The notes: a model not told the origin generated them from the sequence alone. Counted from the stretch's first letter, positions 42,858-55,844 are shown. The stretch is DNA of 64,000 nucleotides from Phlebotomus papatasi (GCF_024763615.1 NC_077222.1:86614001-86678000), one strand, 5' to 3'. Numbers and translations are program-made.

Positions 42858-45030
42858 ATGGCGTTATTCGATGGTCAATTGAATTGCTAAGAAAGTGTGA
42901 ATGAGTGTCTCAATCTCTGGAAGTTGATTTTTGGCGCGCAAAACGTTTTTTTTTTCCTCAAAACACTTCGTATCATTCTGTTAAAGAGCCTTATACCCCA
43001 TTGACTCCGAACCAGATGATGTCGTCAAATATCTCAAGTGTGTTTACATTATCTCAGATAGGCTGAAATTTATGTTGCGGATAATTTAAAATAATCGCAG
43101 TTTTTTCTCCATATTTTTTGTTCTCACGACAAACAAAAAAGCATTGACCTTTCAACTGCACAACAATAAATTAATTACAAAAGTGTGCATAAAGAGAGAA
43201 ATTTAAAAATATCTTAAAGGCATTTAATCAGTTAATTGTGAGAAAGATTGAGACGTTGTATTCGTGACATAAATCGTTGGTTTCCTATTTATCTCGCCCC
43301 ATGCAAATAAATGCTTGCGGGGTGACCTTTAAACTTGAGTTTGTTTTGACTGAAAGTGAATAAATACTATTGGATATTTTTTTGTGCTTCAGCTTCAGTG
43401 TGTTCACGCAGAGGATTAAGAAAGGTGTACAAGACACTCTAATCCCCGACATATAAATGGACGAATAAAAAATAGTCATTTTCTATTTCTTCAAATGACC
43501 AACAAAGGCCAATCAAAATTTCTTTGAGAAAGCTCTATGAACAATATTTTTTTGCCGCATTATCCCATATAATTTGTTTTGTGTTACTCTGAACACATTG
43601 GTTTTCAACATAGTTCCATCAATTTTGAGTTTTGAATACAGTGAAAATTGTTCATGGTGAATATTGCCCAATTCATCCAATCTAACGTACAATTGTTGCA
43701 TAAAGTTGAATGATTGTGTGAATTGTGATTATGTACATGTGACAAAGAGGAATAACTGTACAATCATTGGACTGAAAATCTTAATGCTATATGACATATG
43801 CATTGGTTCATGGATTAGCAGCAGAGTGATAATATCAGGTGAGTCTTCTATCTCACAACAATCTCCTTTGGATGAGAGCAAATTGATGCCAATCCTGAGA
43901 GTAGTTTATGGATGAAGAATGTAGCAGTTGAGGTTTAATTGTAACCATTGGTTGAGCCGTAAATTTTCCACACCACATTCTATATCCATTCATCTAGTCT
44001 TGTGTTATATGTAATTGTTGACCTTTCAACCTTAGACATGTAATTTTCATTCTGAATGATTCTCCGACACAAATTTATTTCCATCTTCATGCCCTAAGCT
44101 CATGGGCTTTGGGCAGGAAATTGAGGCTCTTACATTATGAGAAAGTATTCTTGTTCAAGTGGAATTCACCGACAGAAAAGCAAACATTTTTGTTATTATC
44201 AGAAAATGATAAGTTTTTTTTTCTGAGATAGACCAAGGTAAATAAAACCTTATCGGAGTACCGTAGAATATTATTTAATTCTTATAAAACATTGGGTAAA
44301 GATAGTCTCAAATCTAGTTCTATATTTAATCAATTTGATACGATAAGTTGTTGCTGTTTACAAGTAGGCAAAGAGCTTTCGTACAATGCTAAAGACGGTA
44401 GAGACAATTTTTATTTTGAAAGTTGCACAGTTTTTCAGTAAAAGTTTAAAGTGGTTAAGACTAACCCCACAATTCTTAGATAAAGATTTAACCTAAAGCT
44501 TTAACACTAAAGATTTGACATTCCGAATTATAGGAATTTCTGTTAAAATAGTCTTTAAGGTCCATTAAATAAATTTGAGATGTCAAGGTCCTCTCGACAA
44601 GCTTTTAAATTAAAGGCGATTTATAGACGTTTGACATCTTTAAGTCTGTAAAACTTTAGCGTAGAATTCGAAATTAAAAGCCTTAGAAACTCAAAAAAAA
44701 ATTGTCACTTGAAAATTAAAGATTTTTTTCATAGAATTCGGATCGGCCTTCAAAGTGCGATTTAAAGATTTAAGACTTGAAGATATATCTCAGAATTTTG
44801 GGGGTAAGTCTCATTTGTTTCCGAACTACGAAATGGTTACTACGAAATTCTATTACTGAAATTGAAACAAGTTTGATTTCCGTTTTTTCGTTTTACCCAA
44901 TTTGTTGAAAAAATATTGTAGAAAAATTATCGCAATGTACATTCAAATTTTAAGACGAATCACATTAATTCTTTAATGAATTAAATTAAATTAAAAAGCC
45001 TATTAAAAAAACCTTTTAAATCACTTTTCA
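42858..45030. other. AT-rich DNA, no gene recognised
   Basis: It holds an AATAAA hexamer at 43165-43170, possibly linked to the preceding ORF. Short frames (43285, 43513, 43664) overlap on opposite strands and look incidental. Confidence 0.4.
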
Positions 45031-45240
45031 TCATCATCGTTTTCAACCGCTTATCCCTAATGGGGTCGCGGATCCGTTACATCAAGGTTAACCGCCCACG
45101 CTTGTCGATCCTCCGCCACTTCAGGAAGATGTTCGGGTTCGATCCCAAAGCGCTCCAAGGCAAGATCCTGAATTTGATTCAGTCATCTTGTCCTAGCTCT
45201 GCCTCGAGGTCGAAGTCTCCTCACAATGGCTAGCACAGCT
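45031..45240 (+). repeat. GC-rich dispersed-repeat-like segment
   Basis: It starts TCATCATCATCGTTTTCAAC and continues CTAATGGGGTCGCGGATCCG and TTAACCGCCCACGCTTGTCG to CTGCCTCGAGGTCGAAGTCT. The base composition is sharply unlike its surroundings, there is no open frame, and the start is microsatellite-like. This points to a retroposon fragment (SINE or LINE 3' region). No other copy occurs in the window, so the call rests on style alone. Confidence 0.35.
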
Positions 45241-48200
45241 TTTCTAAATCAATTTTCTTTGGCCGAGTTTGAATTTTTGTTACTACAAAAATTAATCAAA
45301 TTTCTGCAATTTTAGTTGTTAAGAACGTAAATACACTTTTGAATGAATAACAGCAGGTCCTTTAATAAGCTCGTAGTTTGAGTAGAAAAAAAAAATATTT
45401 TTGGTAAAATTCGGTTTTATTTATCAAGAGTAGGGTGGTAAAAGTCGATATTCGTTTTTCAACGAATATCCAATTTCTGTATCCTGTTCAAAAATGAGTC
45501 TTTCGAAGACTGTCCAAAATAGTTCTGATTTCAATTCGTAAAATTGCTAATCAGCTAACCATTTCTTCTGGTAAGACTCCCTTGTGTTTTAGTCTTCCAA
45601 GTAAAGAAGCTGAAGGACCAGTTCATAGACCCAATCTAATTTTGCTTTATTTTTGGTTTTCCGGTTTTAGTCCAAATTAAGCAAACGCGTCAGCTACTGC
45701 ACTAAGAGCTTTTTCATACCCAAACTATCACGTAGATGGTTGTACAAATGGTTACATGATATCCTTATGATCTTAGCTAACTCCTTCAGTTTCACTTTGG
45801 GATCATTTAATACAAAATCGTTGATTTTTTTACGCTTTTTTTAAATTTTGATAAATTTTGGACAACCAGATCACTCAGTACTGTTTTTATAACTTAACTT
45901 TATTATTATTATTATTATTTATTTCAATCAATACCAATAGGATCCGCCCCTCTTACATGGTTTGAAAAAGAAAGAAAATCAGAAAATAATAACAGAGAAG
46001 AAAGAAAGAAAAAAGAGAAACGAACATTTTGTTTGTAATGGAACACTTAAATCCCGAAAACCAAATCTTAATCATCCTAATTTGTAATCCTTTGTAACAT
46101 CTTATTGTATCTATTTCTCTACTTATCTTATGCATGCAAAAAACAAAAACAATACATTTTTTGATATAGTCCCAAATTGTTGTACTCCAACAGGGGCATG
46201 AACTTTATAATAAATATATAAAAAAAAAATTAATTATAAAGGGTCTTGTTGATCTAGCTTTAATTTGGTTAGAGTTATCGTTTTCTTACGCAAATAGTAG
46301 TGTTTAATCAGAAACGAAATTCAGAATTTTCCATTTTGAAAAGCGCACTTAGGTAGGTTACTTATAACAGCTGTAACAGGAGAACCAATGGTCCGATTGC
46401 TGTCATATTTTGAGACACATCAAAATACATTCGAGATACATTCAAAATTTTTTGATAATGGTACCATCCTGGACTTTCAGATGACCACTAGCGAATCGTC
46501 CCTTAATGGTACCAGTTTTGCTTGAAAAAGAAAATAAATATCGTAATTACTTAATTAACTTTTTTTTTAATACAAAAAAATCTAAGTGGAGTAATTTTTG
46601 TTGAAATATTGTTGTCCTACTTAAATCTTCCATCCAAAGGATTTTGTCAAAAATTAAACAAGAAAAATCAGCTGAAAGTTATTAATTTTGCATAGAGATC
46701 AATCTGGATTAATATTTATATCTTCTTATTTTGAATTTATATATTTAATATCTAAGACCATTTTATTGATTTAAGTATTTTACCGTCTAAATTTTTCTTT
46801 TTACGACTGCAAATTTCTTTTTGATTCTTAATTAAAAATTTTAATTTTTTAAAGTTTTAAAAACGACTTATTGAATGTTTCACTGACAAATTTATTAAAA
46901 TACATTTATTGGACGTTTGATCTTGTATAAGTTTCGATCAGTTAAGTCTTCAGGAAAAGATAATTCCATCGAACTGCCCCAAACAACCCTGATAATTAAA
47001 ATTCAAAAAGGTAAAGTCTCGTATTTCTAGAAAGAGCTAAAAAGAATAGAGAGCCTTAACACATCATAATCTTGCTGTGCAACTCTCTTGACTCTACTCA
47101 TAAATGCATATAATTTCTCCTAAAAACATTCAATTTAGTGTTCCCATAATCTCAACGTTGCGAGTTTCATCAGATAGTGTGGTCTGAGACTTTGAGGCTC
47201 AAGACAAACAAAAAACCTGATAAAAAACACGTTACATAAGGAGGTAGATTAGGCTCTAATTTATGTTTGAAATCATTAACCTATTTTCAAAAGTTTGAAA
47301 ATTGGATTTCGAATTAGTGGTAGTTAATCTAGCCGGGCATTTATGATTTTGAGCATTATTTTAATTTTATGTGTTTGTCGATTTATCTCCCAATCAATCA
47401 TCGAAGGCTAATCACAATGGCTGTATGTGAGAATATAATTTGCAGAAGCACAAGAATCGATGGTAGAGAGAAATATGTGGTATTTCTAGCATAAATGCTC
47501 AATTAACTCATATTAATCGCGACACACTTGAGGATATTTATTATTGCATAATGGAAAAACGTGAAAATATCTCACCATGCAGAAGTTTTAAATTGATGCT
47601 ATTTGAAATATGAAAATAATAAATGGGACCATTTATCTTTATGTACACATATAAGAACAACTATTTTAGTGGTAGATTGTGTTGGGAAAATAGTTTTCTC
47701 CAACACATCATCGAGTCAATTAATGTCCTGATAAACTTGTTGAAGCATAATTTTCTTTCTGAAAATTTCAAATTGTCCTCTAGACTTTAAATTTGATCCA
47801 TTTTCGCAATATATGGAAATTATACTTTTTTGTGGAAAAAAGTGACATTTTCTCACAAATTATTTCAGTGGTATTTAATGAGACGTATAATTAAAATGGA
47901 TATGAGTAATAATGCGATTTTAATACCATACACAAACTCATTCACGCCAAATCTTATAGCCGCTTAGCTATGTAAATTTTTGTTTTTTGGATATTAAATA
48001 GGAAAAAAAATCAAACACAGTCAGTAAGAAATTCATACCAAAGTCTTTAGTTTTAGCGCAGAGTTAAGATGAATAGCTAATATGAATATTTATTTAATTT
48101 TGCATATGAAAGGATGTTTTGTGGCAGTATTTTTACATACATGTTTTTCTATGCTGCAAAAATGGCTAATTTATAGCAGAGGAGCACAATAAATATTTGT

Positions 48201-49440
48201 AATTAATTCATTCGACAGACAACAGCAAATATGATGCAAAGTGCCTCTTGAGACAATTACAAAAAACAAGTTTTATCGTCTTGAGTGTAAGAAATAATTT
48301 CAATAGCAATTCTTGTAGCATAATTCTTTTTATGTTTCCAGTGCGAATTCAACAGAGACATAATTATTGTCTTCCGATGCATTTAAATTGTACGCCTTCG
48401 TACATAAATTTTCCCTTAAGACCGGTGCGTATACAGCATTTGTACCTCTATGTCAAAGAACAAGCGTCAGACACCTGTATCAGTCATTGGTCTCTTAGAA
48501 CAGAATGATGTATTAAAGTGTTTTAAGTGACATTGCGCCTTTGAAGTTCGAGGTCACTGTAGCCTTCATTTCCTGACTAGAGCCGTGCCAGTAGATGCTG
48601 AAATTACGTAAATTGAATATGCAATGAATATGTGCATATGCTGTTACCAGGCATTCGAGCTGTCTTGCATTGAGTGAAAGGGTTTAAATTCTCACACAGT
48701 TAAATACCCACTTTATCATATGCCTCATGATTTATCGTTAAATTTCAGCAGATATGTAAGCATCACTTCTTCGGTGAATTATCAATTTTTCACTTGGCAT
48801 CATTGTATGCATAAAGGGAAGGAGAATTTCATGAGAGAGCTCCAGGTACACTCAGAAAGAATTGATGACGGAAAGTTTCCGTTTTTGTGGTTATAGAAAA
48901 TAATAGTTTCTCCTGATGCATTGTTTGATTGTTTAAATATAATCACAATTTATTGCTTTAATACAAAGTTGCAATTTTGCAACAATTTTGCACAGAAGAG
49001 CCTTATGCTGTCTCACTTACCATTCGTCCATCTTGAGACCAAACAGTAGGAGACAGCACATTAAGGTCTATTGAATTTAAGATCGTAAACATGGTATGAC
49101 TATTATCTCTGTAAACCGCTTGAATTGATAGTCTAAGCTGATGGCCACCATAGCTCCTTTCTAGCAGTTTTTCAAGATCAAAAGTTTAATCATCTACTAA
49201 AAACTTATTTCTCTATCTATTGGCAGAAGTTTAGATTTACTTGAAAGGTCTTGAAATCCCAAACCAGTTTTATTTGATTCCATCTGATAAAAGGAATATG
49301 TATCTAAAAGTTTAAGAAAAATTTATAACATGTAAAAAGTTAGTCAAAAGAATATGCTTTCCCAATCTTCACAAAACCTTGTTATTTCGGATTACACAGG
49401 GTAGAACATCCTTTTGAACAAGTTTTAAACAGATTTTTTT
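45241..49440. other. AT-rich non-coding DNA
   Basis: No gene is recognised. A short (ATT)n tract lies near 45900-45918. Frames such as 48248-48508 have no family resemblance. The stretch could be a long intron or intergenic DNA. Confidence 0.4.
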
Positions 49441-49454
49441 TGGTCGCCCATTAG

Positions 49455-50045
49455 GTAAAACCGAAGGCAGCCAAAATCCTGAAAGCCAAAATCCCGAATG
49501 TTCAAAATCCTGAAAGGGATGAAATTATATGAAGGATAATGTGTAGAATAATTTCCCAAGCACAGAAAATTTCCCTCTGTCTCCAATAAGTGCGAGTGCA
49601 AGTGCAGGAGTAGCTATGACACTTTTAAGAATTCGGGAATTTGGCTTTCGGGATTTTGGCCCCTTTAAGATTTTGGCCCCTTTGGTATTATGGCCCCTTT
49701 GGGATTTTGGCCCCTTTAAGATTTTGGCCCTTTTGGGATTTTGGCCCCTTTAAGATTTTGGCCCCTTTGGTATTTTGGCTTTCGGGATTTTGGCCCCTTT
49801 AAGGTTTTGGCCCCTTTGGGATTATGGCCCCTTTGGGATTTTGGCTTTCGGGATTTTGGACCCTTTGGGATTATGGCCCCTTTGGGATTTTGGCCCCTTT
49901 AAGATTTTGGCCCCTTTGGGATTATGGCCCTTTTTGATTTTGGCTTTCGGGATTTTGGCTTTCGGAATTTTGGCCCCTTTAAGATTTTGGCCCCTTTGGG
50001 ATTTTGGCTTTCGGGATTTTGGCGTTCGGGATTTTGACCGGGATC
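49455..50045. repeat. GGGATTTTGGCCCCTTT minisatellite with an inverted left copy
   Basis: From about 49640 to 50035 there are some 20 units of GGGATTTTGGCCCCTTTAAG or the GGCTTTCGGGATTTTGG variant (period ~19-24 bp). On the far left (49467-49520) the same motif occurs inverted (CCAAAATCCTGAAAGCCAAA), about 120 bp before the array. The arrangement is therefore foldback-like. The 121-codon frame through it (49775-50140) is a by-product. Confidence 0.75.
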
Positions 50046-50264
50046 CGATAAAACATTTATCTAAAGTGGCAAACTTTTGCTTTAACTGCAATGAACATAT
50101 CCGGAAATATCGTATTGCTTGTTCTATTTCATTAAACTGATAGGTTCAGTTGAAGTGATTAGGCGAAGTGATTAAGGATTTAGATTTAGATCATTTTTCA
50201 TGAGTTTAATTATTTTACGATGTGATTTCCACTTGTCCAATTTTTACTGCTCGAACTCCACATG

Positions 50265-50470
50265 GCGACCAGTATATGTATATAGCAATCCCTCGATTTT
50301 GAGTTATTACGTATCTCGACTCCTAATCCCCTATAGAATCTATATTTTCTAAGAATTTTGGAGTTCTGAAGTTTCGAATTTTTTGATGTCACGCTGTATG
50401 TTTGTCTGTTCGTCCGGTTGGCGCCAGCTCTAGAGGCCAAACGATTGGAGATAGAGACTTAGGACCTTCA
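50265..50470 (+). repeat. Dispersed AACCGGTT repeat, 5' part
   Basis: AGCAATCCCTCGATTTTGAG, then CCAGCTCTAGAGGCCAAACG and AGATAGAGACTTAGGACCTT, align with 33495-33605. It is preceded by CTGCTCGAACTCC at 50248. Confidence 0.5.
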
Positions 50471-50542
50471 GGGGATCCCCTCCTGCATATGTCGACCTCG
50501 GAATTAAGATGCATTTCATCTTCTTAAAACATTAATTGCAAA

Positions 50543-50852
50543 GCAGGAAATAGACGGAGACACTGAACCTTTCTTGATTTTCACAATTTTATTCTCTACG
50601 ACATTTCGAGGATGGATGTCCTTTTCATCAGGTATCGAATATGGCAGGGAAATTCTGTGTCAGTCAGTCGAATGGTGAACATCACGGATCAAGTTGTGAT
50701 CAAAGTCCAAGTGCAGTGTATCAACTCCCACATGTACGTGATTTTCCCTGCCATATTCGATACCTGATGAAGAGGACATCCATCCTCGAAACGTCGTAGA
50801 GAATAAAATTGTGAAAATCAAGAATGGTTTAGTGTCTCCGTCTATTTCCTGC
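50543..50852. mobile_element. Inverted-repeat element with hammerhead-like cores in both arms
   Basis: Arms 50543-50652 and 50743-50852 (110 bp each) are inverse with few mismatches and a 90-bp loop. Each arm carries CTGATGA, a GAGGA...TCCTC stem and GAAA in hammerhead-ribozyme order (plus strand 50764-50791; minus strand 50631-50604). Such cores are known from Penelope-like retroelements and retrozymes, which also occur as inverted or tandem terminal repeats. An extra A follows CTGATGA, and helix I/III partners are not clear, so activity is doubtful. Confidence 0.55.
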
Positions 50853-50929
50853 TACATTCTGTCGAACCGAAATTCTTCTGAAACACGAATTGCAAAATTA
50901 ATAATGGCCTATACGACCAGTGATTCTGG

Positions 50930-51085
50930 ATTTTCCGTCGTCTTACCTGCTGAAATCGGTTGTGAAGTCGGCGGCAGCTGAACATAGTTTAAGACGAAAT
51001 AAAATTTATCTATCTATCTAGGTAGCATTCAAGTCACGAGTTCTCGCATTGCGCAAAGCCCGGACGCTTTGGCACCCGTTTCTTA
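50930..51085 (+). repeat. (TATC)n-tailed retroposon tail plus AACCGGTT repeat fragment
   Basis: GGCGGCAGCTGAACATAGTT leads to AATAAAATTTATCTATCTAT near 50998-51017, the same tail style as 28500-28680. It is followed directly by CAAGTCACGAGTTCTCGCAT and CGCAAAGCCCGGACGCTTTG, the 3' part of the AACCGGTT repeat. Confidence 0.45.
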
Positions 51086-51259
51086 TGAAATGCTCATTGG
51101 GCAAAGCGTTAGGTATTGCAACTCATTAGCTCTCACATTGATTCTTAATCGATCAACGTAAAAAGAAAATTTCAAAACCATTTAGAACCTCCATTTTAGC
51201 AACTCACACCGGTGATTCTCTGCCACTTTAGGTGTTTTGGTTCCTCACATTTCTATATA

Positions 51260-51600
51260 CAGTAGAGCCTCGCTATAGGCCATACCTAGTTCCAAATTTG
51301 ACACTTGGGTCGCACTATAGTCCATGTCATTTTTTTTAAATTATCAATGACTTTTAGTATTGAAATTGCTCGACGGCTTCCACTTTCTTTGCGATTGTGG
51401 TACTTGTCCTCGCTCTCTTCATTATGGATTACAATTATCACAACTAATCAATAAAGTATTAAAAGTAAATATTAAAATAATTATGACAATATTGCATGTC
51501 GTGTACTAAAAAACATAACCTAACTTAAAATCAGTGTTTTGAAATCAACGGTCGATTAATTGTGAACCATAGCGCGATGGACTATCGCGGGGTTCTACTG
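51260..51600. mobile_element. pogo/Tigger-type MITE
   Basis: CAGTAGAGCCTCGCTATAGG at the left and CTATCGCGGGGTTCTACTG at the right are inverse. TA flanks each side (51258-51259, 51601-51602). It is 341 bp with no coding capacity. The CAGTAGARCC..CG start is typical of pogo-group elements. Confidence 0.7.
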
Positions 51601-51602
51601 TA

Positions 51603-54410
51603 AAATTTCCTGCACACTCCAAGAGCAGCATTTCCTGCTTTGCGGATTCCCTGGCCGGATTAGTTAAAGTTTTCCGTAATTATTCCCTTGATTAAAAACA
51701 ATGAAAAATTAATCAAATATTAGATACTTGGGACCTTTTTCTACTATTTTTCCATGATTAAACTCAAACTTGCGTGTAAATTTTCTCTACTTTACTTTGT
51801 TAATTCTAATTATGGTTGGGTTTAGTACAGATTTATGCAGTGTTTAATTTTCTAGGTATTTTAGAACACATGAGATGTACTACTTCCATAATGTTCCATA
51901 TTAAATTCATGTATAGTACCTACTCATTTTCTGCTGAGTGTTACATTAAGTTAAATTGAAGTTATTGAATTTCACCTCAAAATGCACCATGAGAAATCAA
52001 TGGATGCTATATAAGATAATCATTAAAAAAGACACAGGAGATTTCTTATACCGCACATGTATGATTCCTACACAACGGAATATTATATCGTGGCTGCAGA
52101 ATTGACAATATAAAAAGCTATAAATATGATCACAACTCATTTCAAGAGACAGATTGTTGAGGTATTGGTTAATAAAATTCATACTCCTTACTCAATACCG
52201 GAGAGGCAATTATGCATGGGATGTCCACCATATGCCATAATGGAGAAAAGCTCAAATTGATTCATTTATTCGACAAAAATTTTCTCCATTTCGATAATAC
52301 GTTAAAATTAATTTTGTCGCAGCTCCATCATTGGTGGTCACAATCTTCAGTTCATCTCCCTCTCCCTCTGCCATTAATCATGTGTCCATGTTATTAATTG
52401 TTGATGGTATTCACAGTTGTCAGACTACAAACCTCTAATTACCGTCAACAATCCTCTTTTCCTACTTCTTTCGCCTTTCCTCGCTATCCATGCAAGGCTT
52501 TTTTTTCAGACCTCCTCTTTATTCACAAATTGAGATCACAGTTTAATTACACTGATTGATGCCCTCCTCCAGATAAACTTATACTTTTTTTTTATTTTTT
52601 TTTTCTCGCACCATCTTTCTCAATATTACAAAGATTGTCCTCATTATTCTTATTCAAAATGCCTCCAAAAGACTTTTTATTCAACACTCAATGACACGAA
52701 TATCTCTTCAATTCCACACCAAAAGTCAACTATAACATTGAAATGAAAGGAACAAACATTTCTTGCTACATACAATATATATGTAGTGAAAATGTATATT
52801 TTTATTGTAAACCACTTGTGATGTTTTTAACATAATTCCTTAGGATGACATCTCAATTGAATGGGAAGTGGGCGACTTGGAACAAGATCAATCACAGAAT
52901 TTCTGTCTATTTTCCTTATATTTTCTTTTCTTTTTTGCCCTTTTGACTCTCTATCTCTCTCAAATGTAAAAGAAATATTCATCATCAGATTGAGACCATG
53001 TTCCAATTCATTTTTTCAATGGAAACACCAAGTTTTTCTAATTAATCACAAATATTATACAAATCTCCTTTTCCCTTGAGTTGCTATGAGGAATGTTGTT
53101 GTATCAATTAGTGTCAGAATATTTCAGATTATGTAGAGCTTGATGTCCAATGAGATGCAAATTAAAATTGATAATAATTCTCTGGTCCAAAATACCAACA
53201 TGTGCATCATCTGTGGGGAATTCTCCATGAGATTATTTTTGGGTCCAATCTCTTGGGAGGAGTCGTATTAAAAATAACGTTTTTGCAGCATCGTGTGAGA
53301 GATTTATTTAAATTAGATTATGGCTTTTTAGCAAAAATACACCCATGGCACAGTCCCGGTACTCTCATGTTACATTTTATGCATCACTCAAGATAGTAAG
53401 TGAAATTTTGCGATAAGACCGCGTTAAGCTTATGGTGGCGGTAGTTTTTTTTTTATTACCCTACCTGAATTGATGTTATTCATAGGTTAACACTTTCGAA
53501 AAATCTCAACAAAAAAAGAATACAGTTTTAGTTAGATATTTAATTGATTGCGATATTTTTTTCTTGTTAAATGAACATTTTAATTGAAGATTGAGCTTTG
53601 CTAAATTCAGGCACACAACAATTTAAGACTTCGCATCTGAACCTAAATTAAATGACGATTTTCCCACGTTGTTGAATTACTTTTTATTGTTGCTGATTTT
53701 TGCCTGAAGACTTGCGATTTCACTTAAATTTTCTCATGTGACGTTCTTGACAATGTGTCTTGGGATCCAGATTTACATTGAGTTCAAAATTAATGTTTTT
53801 TGTCATTCACCTGAAGAGAGGGAACTCCAGCAGAGATTTTACACACTCCTCAAACTATATATTTATGGGGTATTTTCGCTATAAGAACTTACCCGAGAGG
53901 GACAATTAAGCAATTATGTTGATGATGGGCTGCTCTCAAAATTGACCTTGATCGTGAGAATCTGATTTTCATTGAGAGAAATCAATGAACTCACTTTTAT
54001 AGCCACTGAAATTGGCTTTTGAAAATAATATCAGGAAGAAGTTTTGGTGCGCTTTCTTAGACAAAGTTGTTCTCTCTTTTAGAAATTGAGTACATGATTG
54101 TAAATTTTCAAGCGTAATTGCCCGTAAAAGTTCCGTTTTGCAGATTTTCATGTCAGAGAAGAAGTTTTAGATGGTGAAATTGTCATAACATTTTACAATA
54201 TGCCATGACACCCTATTAATTAAAACGTGCCTCATACTTTATCTCTAAGGCGGGTATTTATGTACCTAAAGATGTGAACGGGTTCAATAGTTTAGGGGGA
54301 GTCAAATGAGATTTCTCCACTCTTTATCCGGATGTAACAAAAGAAGCACATGAACTTAAGATTCTTAATTCTGTGGGGTTATCGGAGCTTTTACTTTATG
54401 GATCCACCTG
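51603..54410. other. AT-rich non-coding DNA
   Basis: No gene is recognised. Frames at 52861 and 53202 (64-72 codons) are AT-rich and without family resemblance. It may be intronic. Confidence 0.4.
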
Positions 54411-54720
54411 AGTCATATGACTTCCGCGAGTCAGTGTCTAGTGTCCAGAGCGGTATCCACCATATAGCAGTAGATACGAAGCCCCATGCTGGGACTCACA
54501 CCTGTTGATCCAAGCGTGTCGCGATTATGCAAGACATTCCACGCCGCTACAATTTCCTCCAAGTCTTTTTCCGTGACAAGGTCGAAAACGGAGTTCAAGG
54601 AAAGATTGCAATTGTGATGATTTTTTGCATCCCCTTCATAACTCTCTCAACACTTTTCTGGGTCACTTGCCGTAATTGACCAGCGTGAGAAGTCAAGACA
54701 TGCAGAGATATGCATAAAAT
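54411..54720 (-). other. GC-rich coding-like island, strand unresolved
   Basis: Relative to 10 kb on either side, this stretch is GC-rich and complex. The minus strand reads ...CNLSLNSVFDLVTEKDLEEI, then VAAWNVLHNRDTLGSTG, followed either by a GTGAGT donor (54499-54494) or by an open continuation SPSMGLRIYCYMVDTALDTR to a stop. The plus strand over the same bases reads ...RRYNFLQVFFRDKVENGVQG then KIAIVMIFCIPFITLSTLFW, which looks membrane-like. Only one can be real. I recognise neither. It is best taken as one exon of an unidentified gene or a TE fragment. Confidence 0.3.
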
Positions 54721-55334
54721 AAAAGAACTTAAACTTATATTTAAAGTCTCTTTTGTGACTCTGGGCAATATTCTTTCATTTCATTGATCAGGAACAGCCT
54801 CACAAAAAAAGTACTTGGGACGGAAGTGACTGATTAACCCCACATTTTATAACCGTCACAAAAAATCAACTAATTGGACAGATCACTTTCCAATAGCTTC
54901 TCATTGTATACTGGAGGAAGGAACTGTGAAGAAAGACTAACAATATTTAGTTTCATGTAGCTACCTTCTTTCCCAAATGAAAACTGATACAAATTAATTG
55001 GTCAGGTGTAGTGCAGAAAAATTCAGAAGCCATGCAACTTTTATGATATTCCGTAGGTATTGAATTTAACTTTTAAAAGTCACACGAACACTTCATGCAA
55101 GAAGAAACTATTAAAGGCAACATTAAGCATTTTATTAGGTGGTTTCATAAAGAATTGCCGGTTTTTTTCGCTAGAGGGAATTTAAAGCATTATAAACCTG
55201 GGTTGTAGGGCGCACAAATGATGCTGTAGCTGCCAATATGGTACAAAATTTTGAGATGTGATGAAATTTGCAAAATGACGCCTTACTTTAACCTCTCACA
55301 TACACTACAAAATTTTAATGTTATTCATACACTG
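54721..55334. other. AT-rich non-coding DNA
   Basis: No gene or repeat is recognised. Confidence 0.4.
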
Positions 55335-55841
55335 CACTGTGAGAAATCCGAAAAAGTTAAAATAACATTCCGGAAATGTTGATTTTACCCTGCATTATTG
55401 ATCCGAAATCGGTGTAAATATTACCCTTTTTAGCTTTATTATGGGTTAAATTTACCCTTCCTTCATGTTGATTTTACCCTTAAAAAGTGTAAAATTAACA
55501 TTAAAAAATGTTGATTTTATTTTTACAACCAAAAAGTGTTAAAGTTATGACGAAAAAAAGTTAATCGCAGCCTCTTTTTTTTCTTAGTGTAAGAAAAAAA
55601 AGAGGGTGCGATTAACATTTTTTCCTAATAACTTTAACACTTTTTAGGTGTAAAAATATATCAACATTTTTTAGTGTTAATTTTACACCTTTTTAAGGGT
55701 AAAATTAGCATGAAAAGGCTAACTTTAACCCCTAGTACCTCTAAACAGGGTAATATTTACACCGATTTTGGATCAATACTTCAGGGTAAAATTAACGTTT
55801 CCGGAATGTTATTTTAACTTTTTCGGATTTCTCTCTTAGTG
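55335..55841. mobile_element. Two CACTGAGAAAA-type MITEs in inverted orientation
   Basis: 55335-55589 (CACTGTGAGAAATCCGAAAA ... TTCTTAGTG) and 55590-55841 (TAAGAAAAAAAAGAGGGTGC ... TCTCTCTTAGTG) are inverse copies joined directly. Both carry GGTGTAAATATTACC-type and GGAATGTTATTTTAAC-type text. They are the same family as 27730-27985. Confidence 0.65.
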
Positions 55842-55844
55842 TAT

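Noticed and set aside
49775..50140. 121-codon repetitive ORF (FGILAPLRFWPLWD...)
   Set aside because: It is a frame through the GGGATTTTGGCCCC minisatellite.
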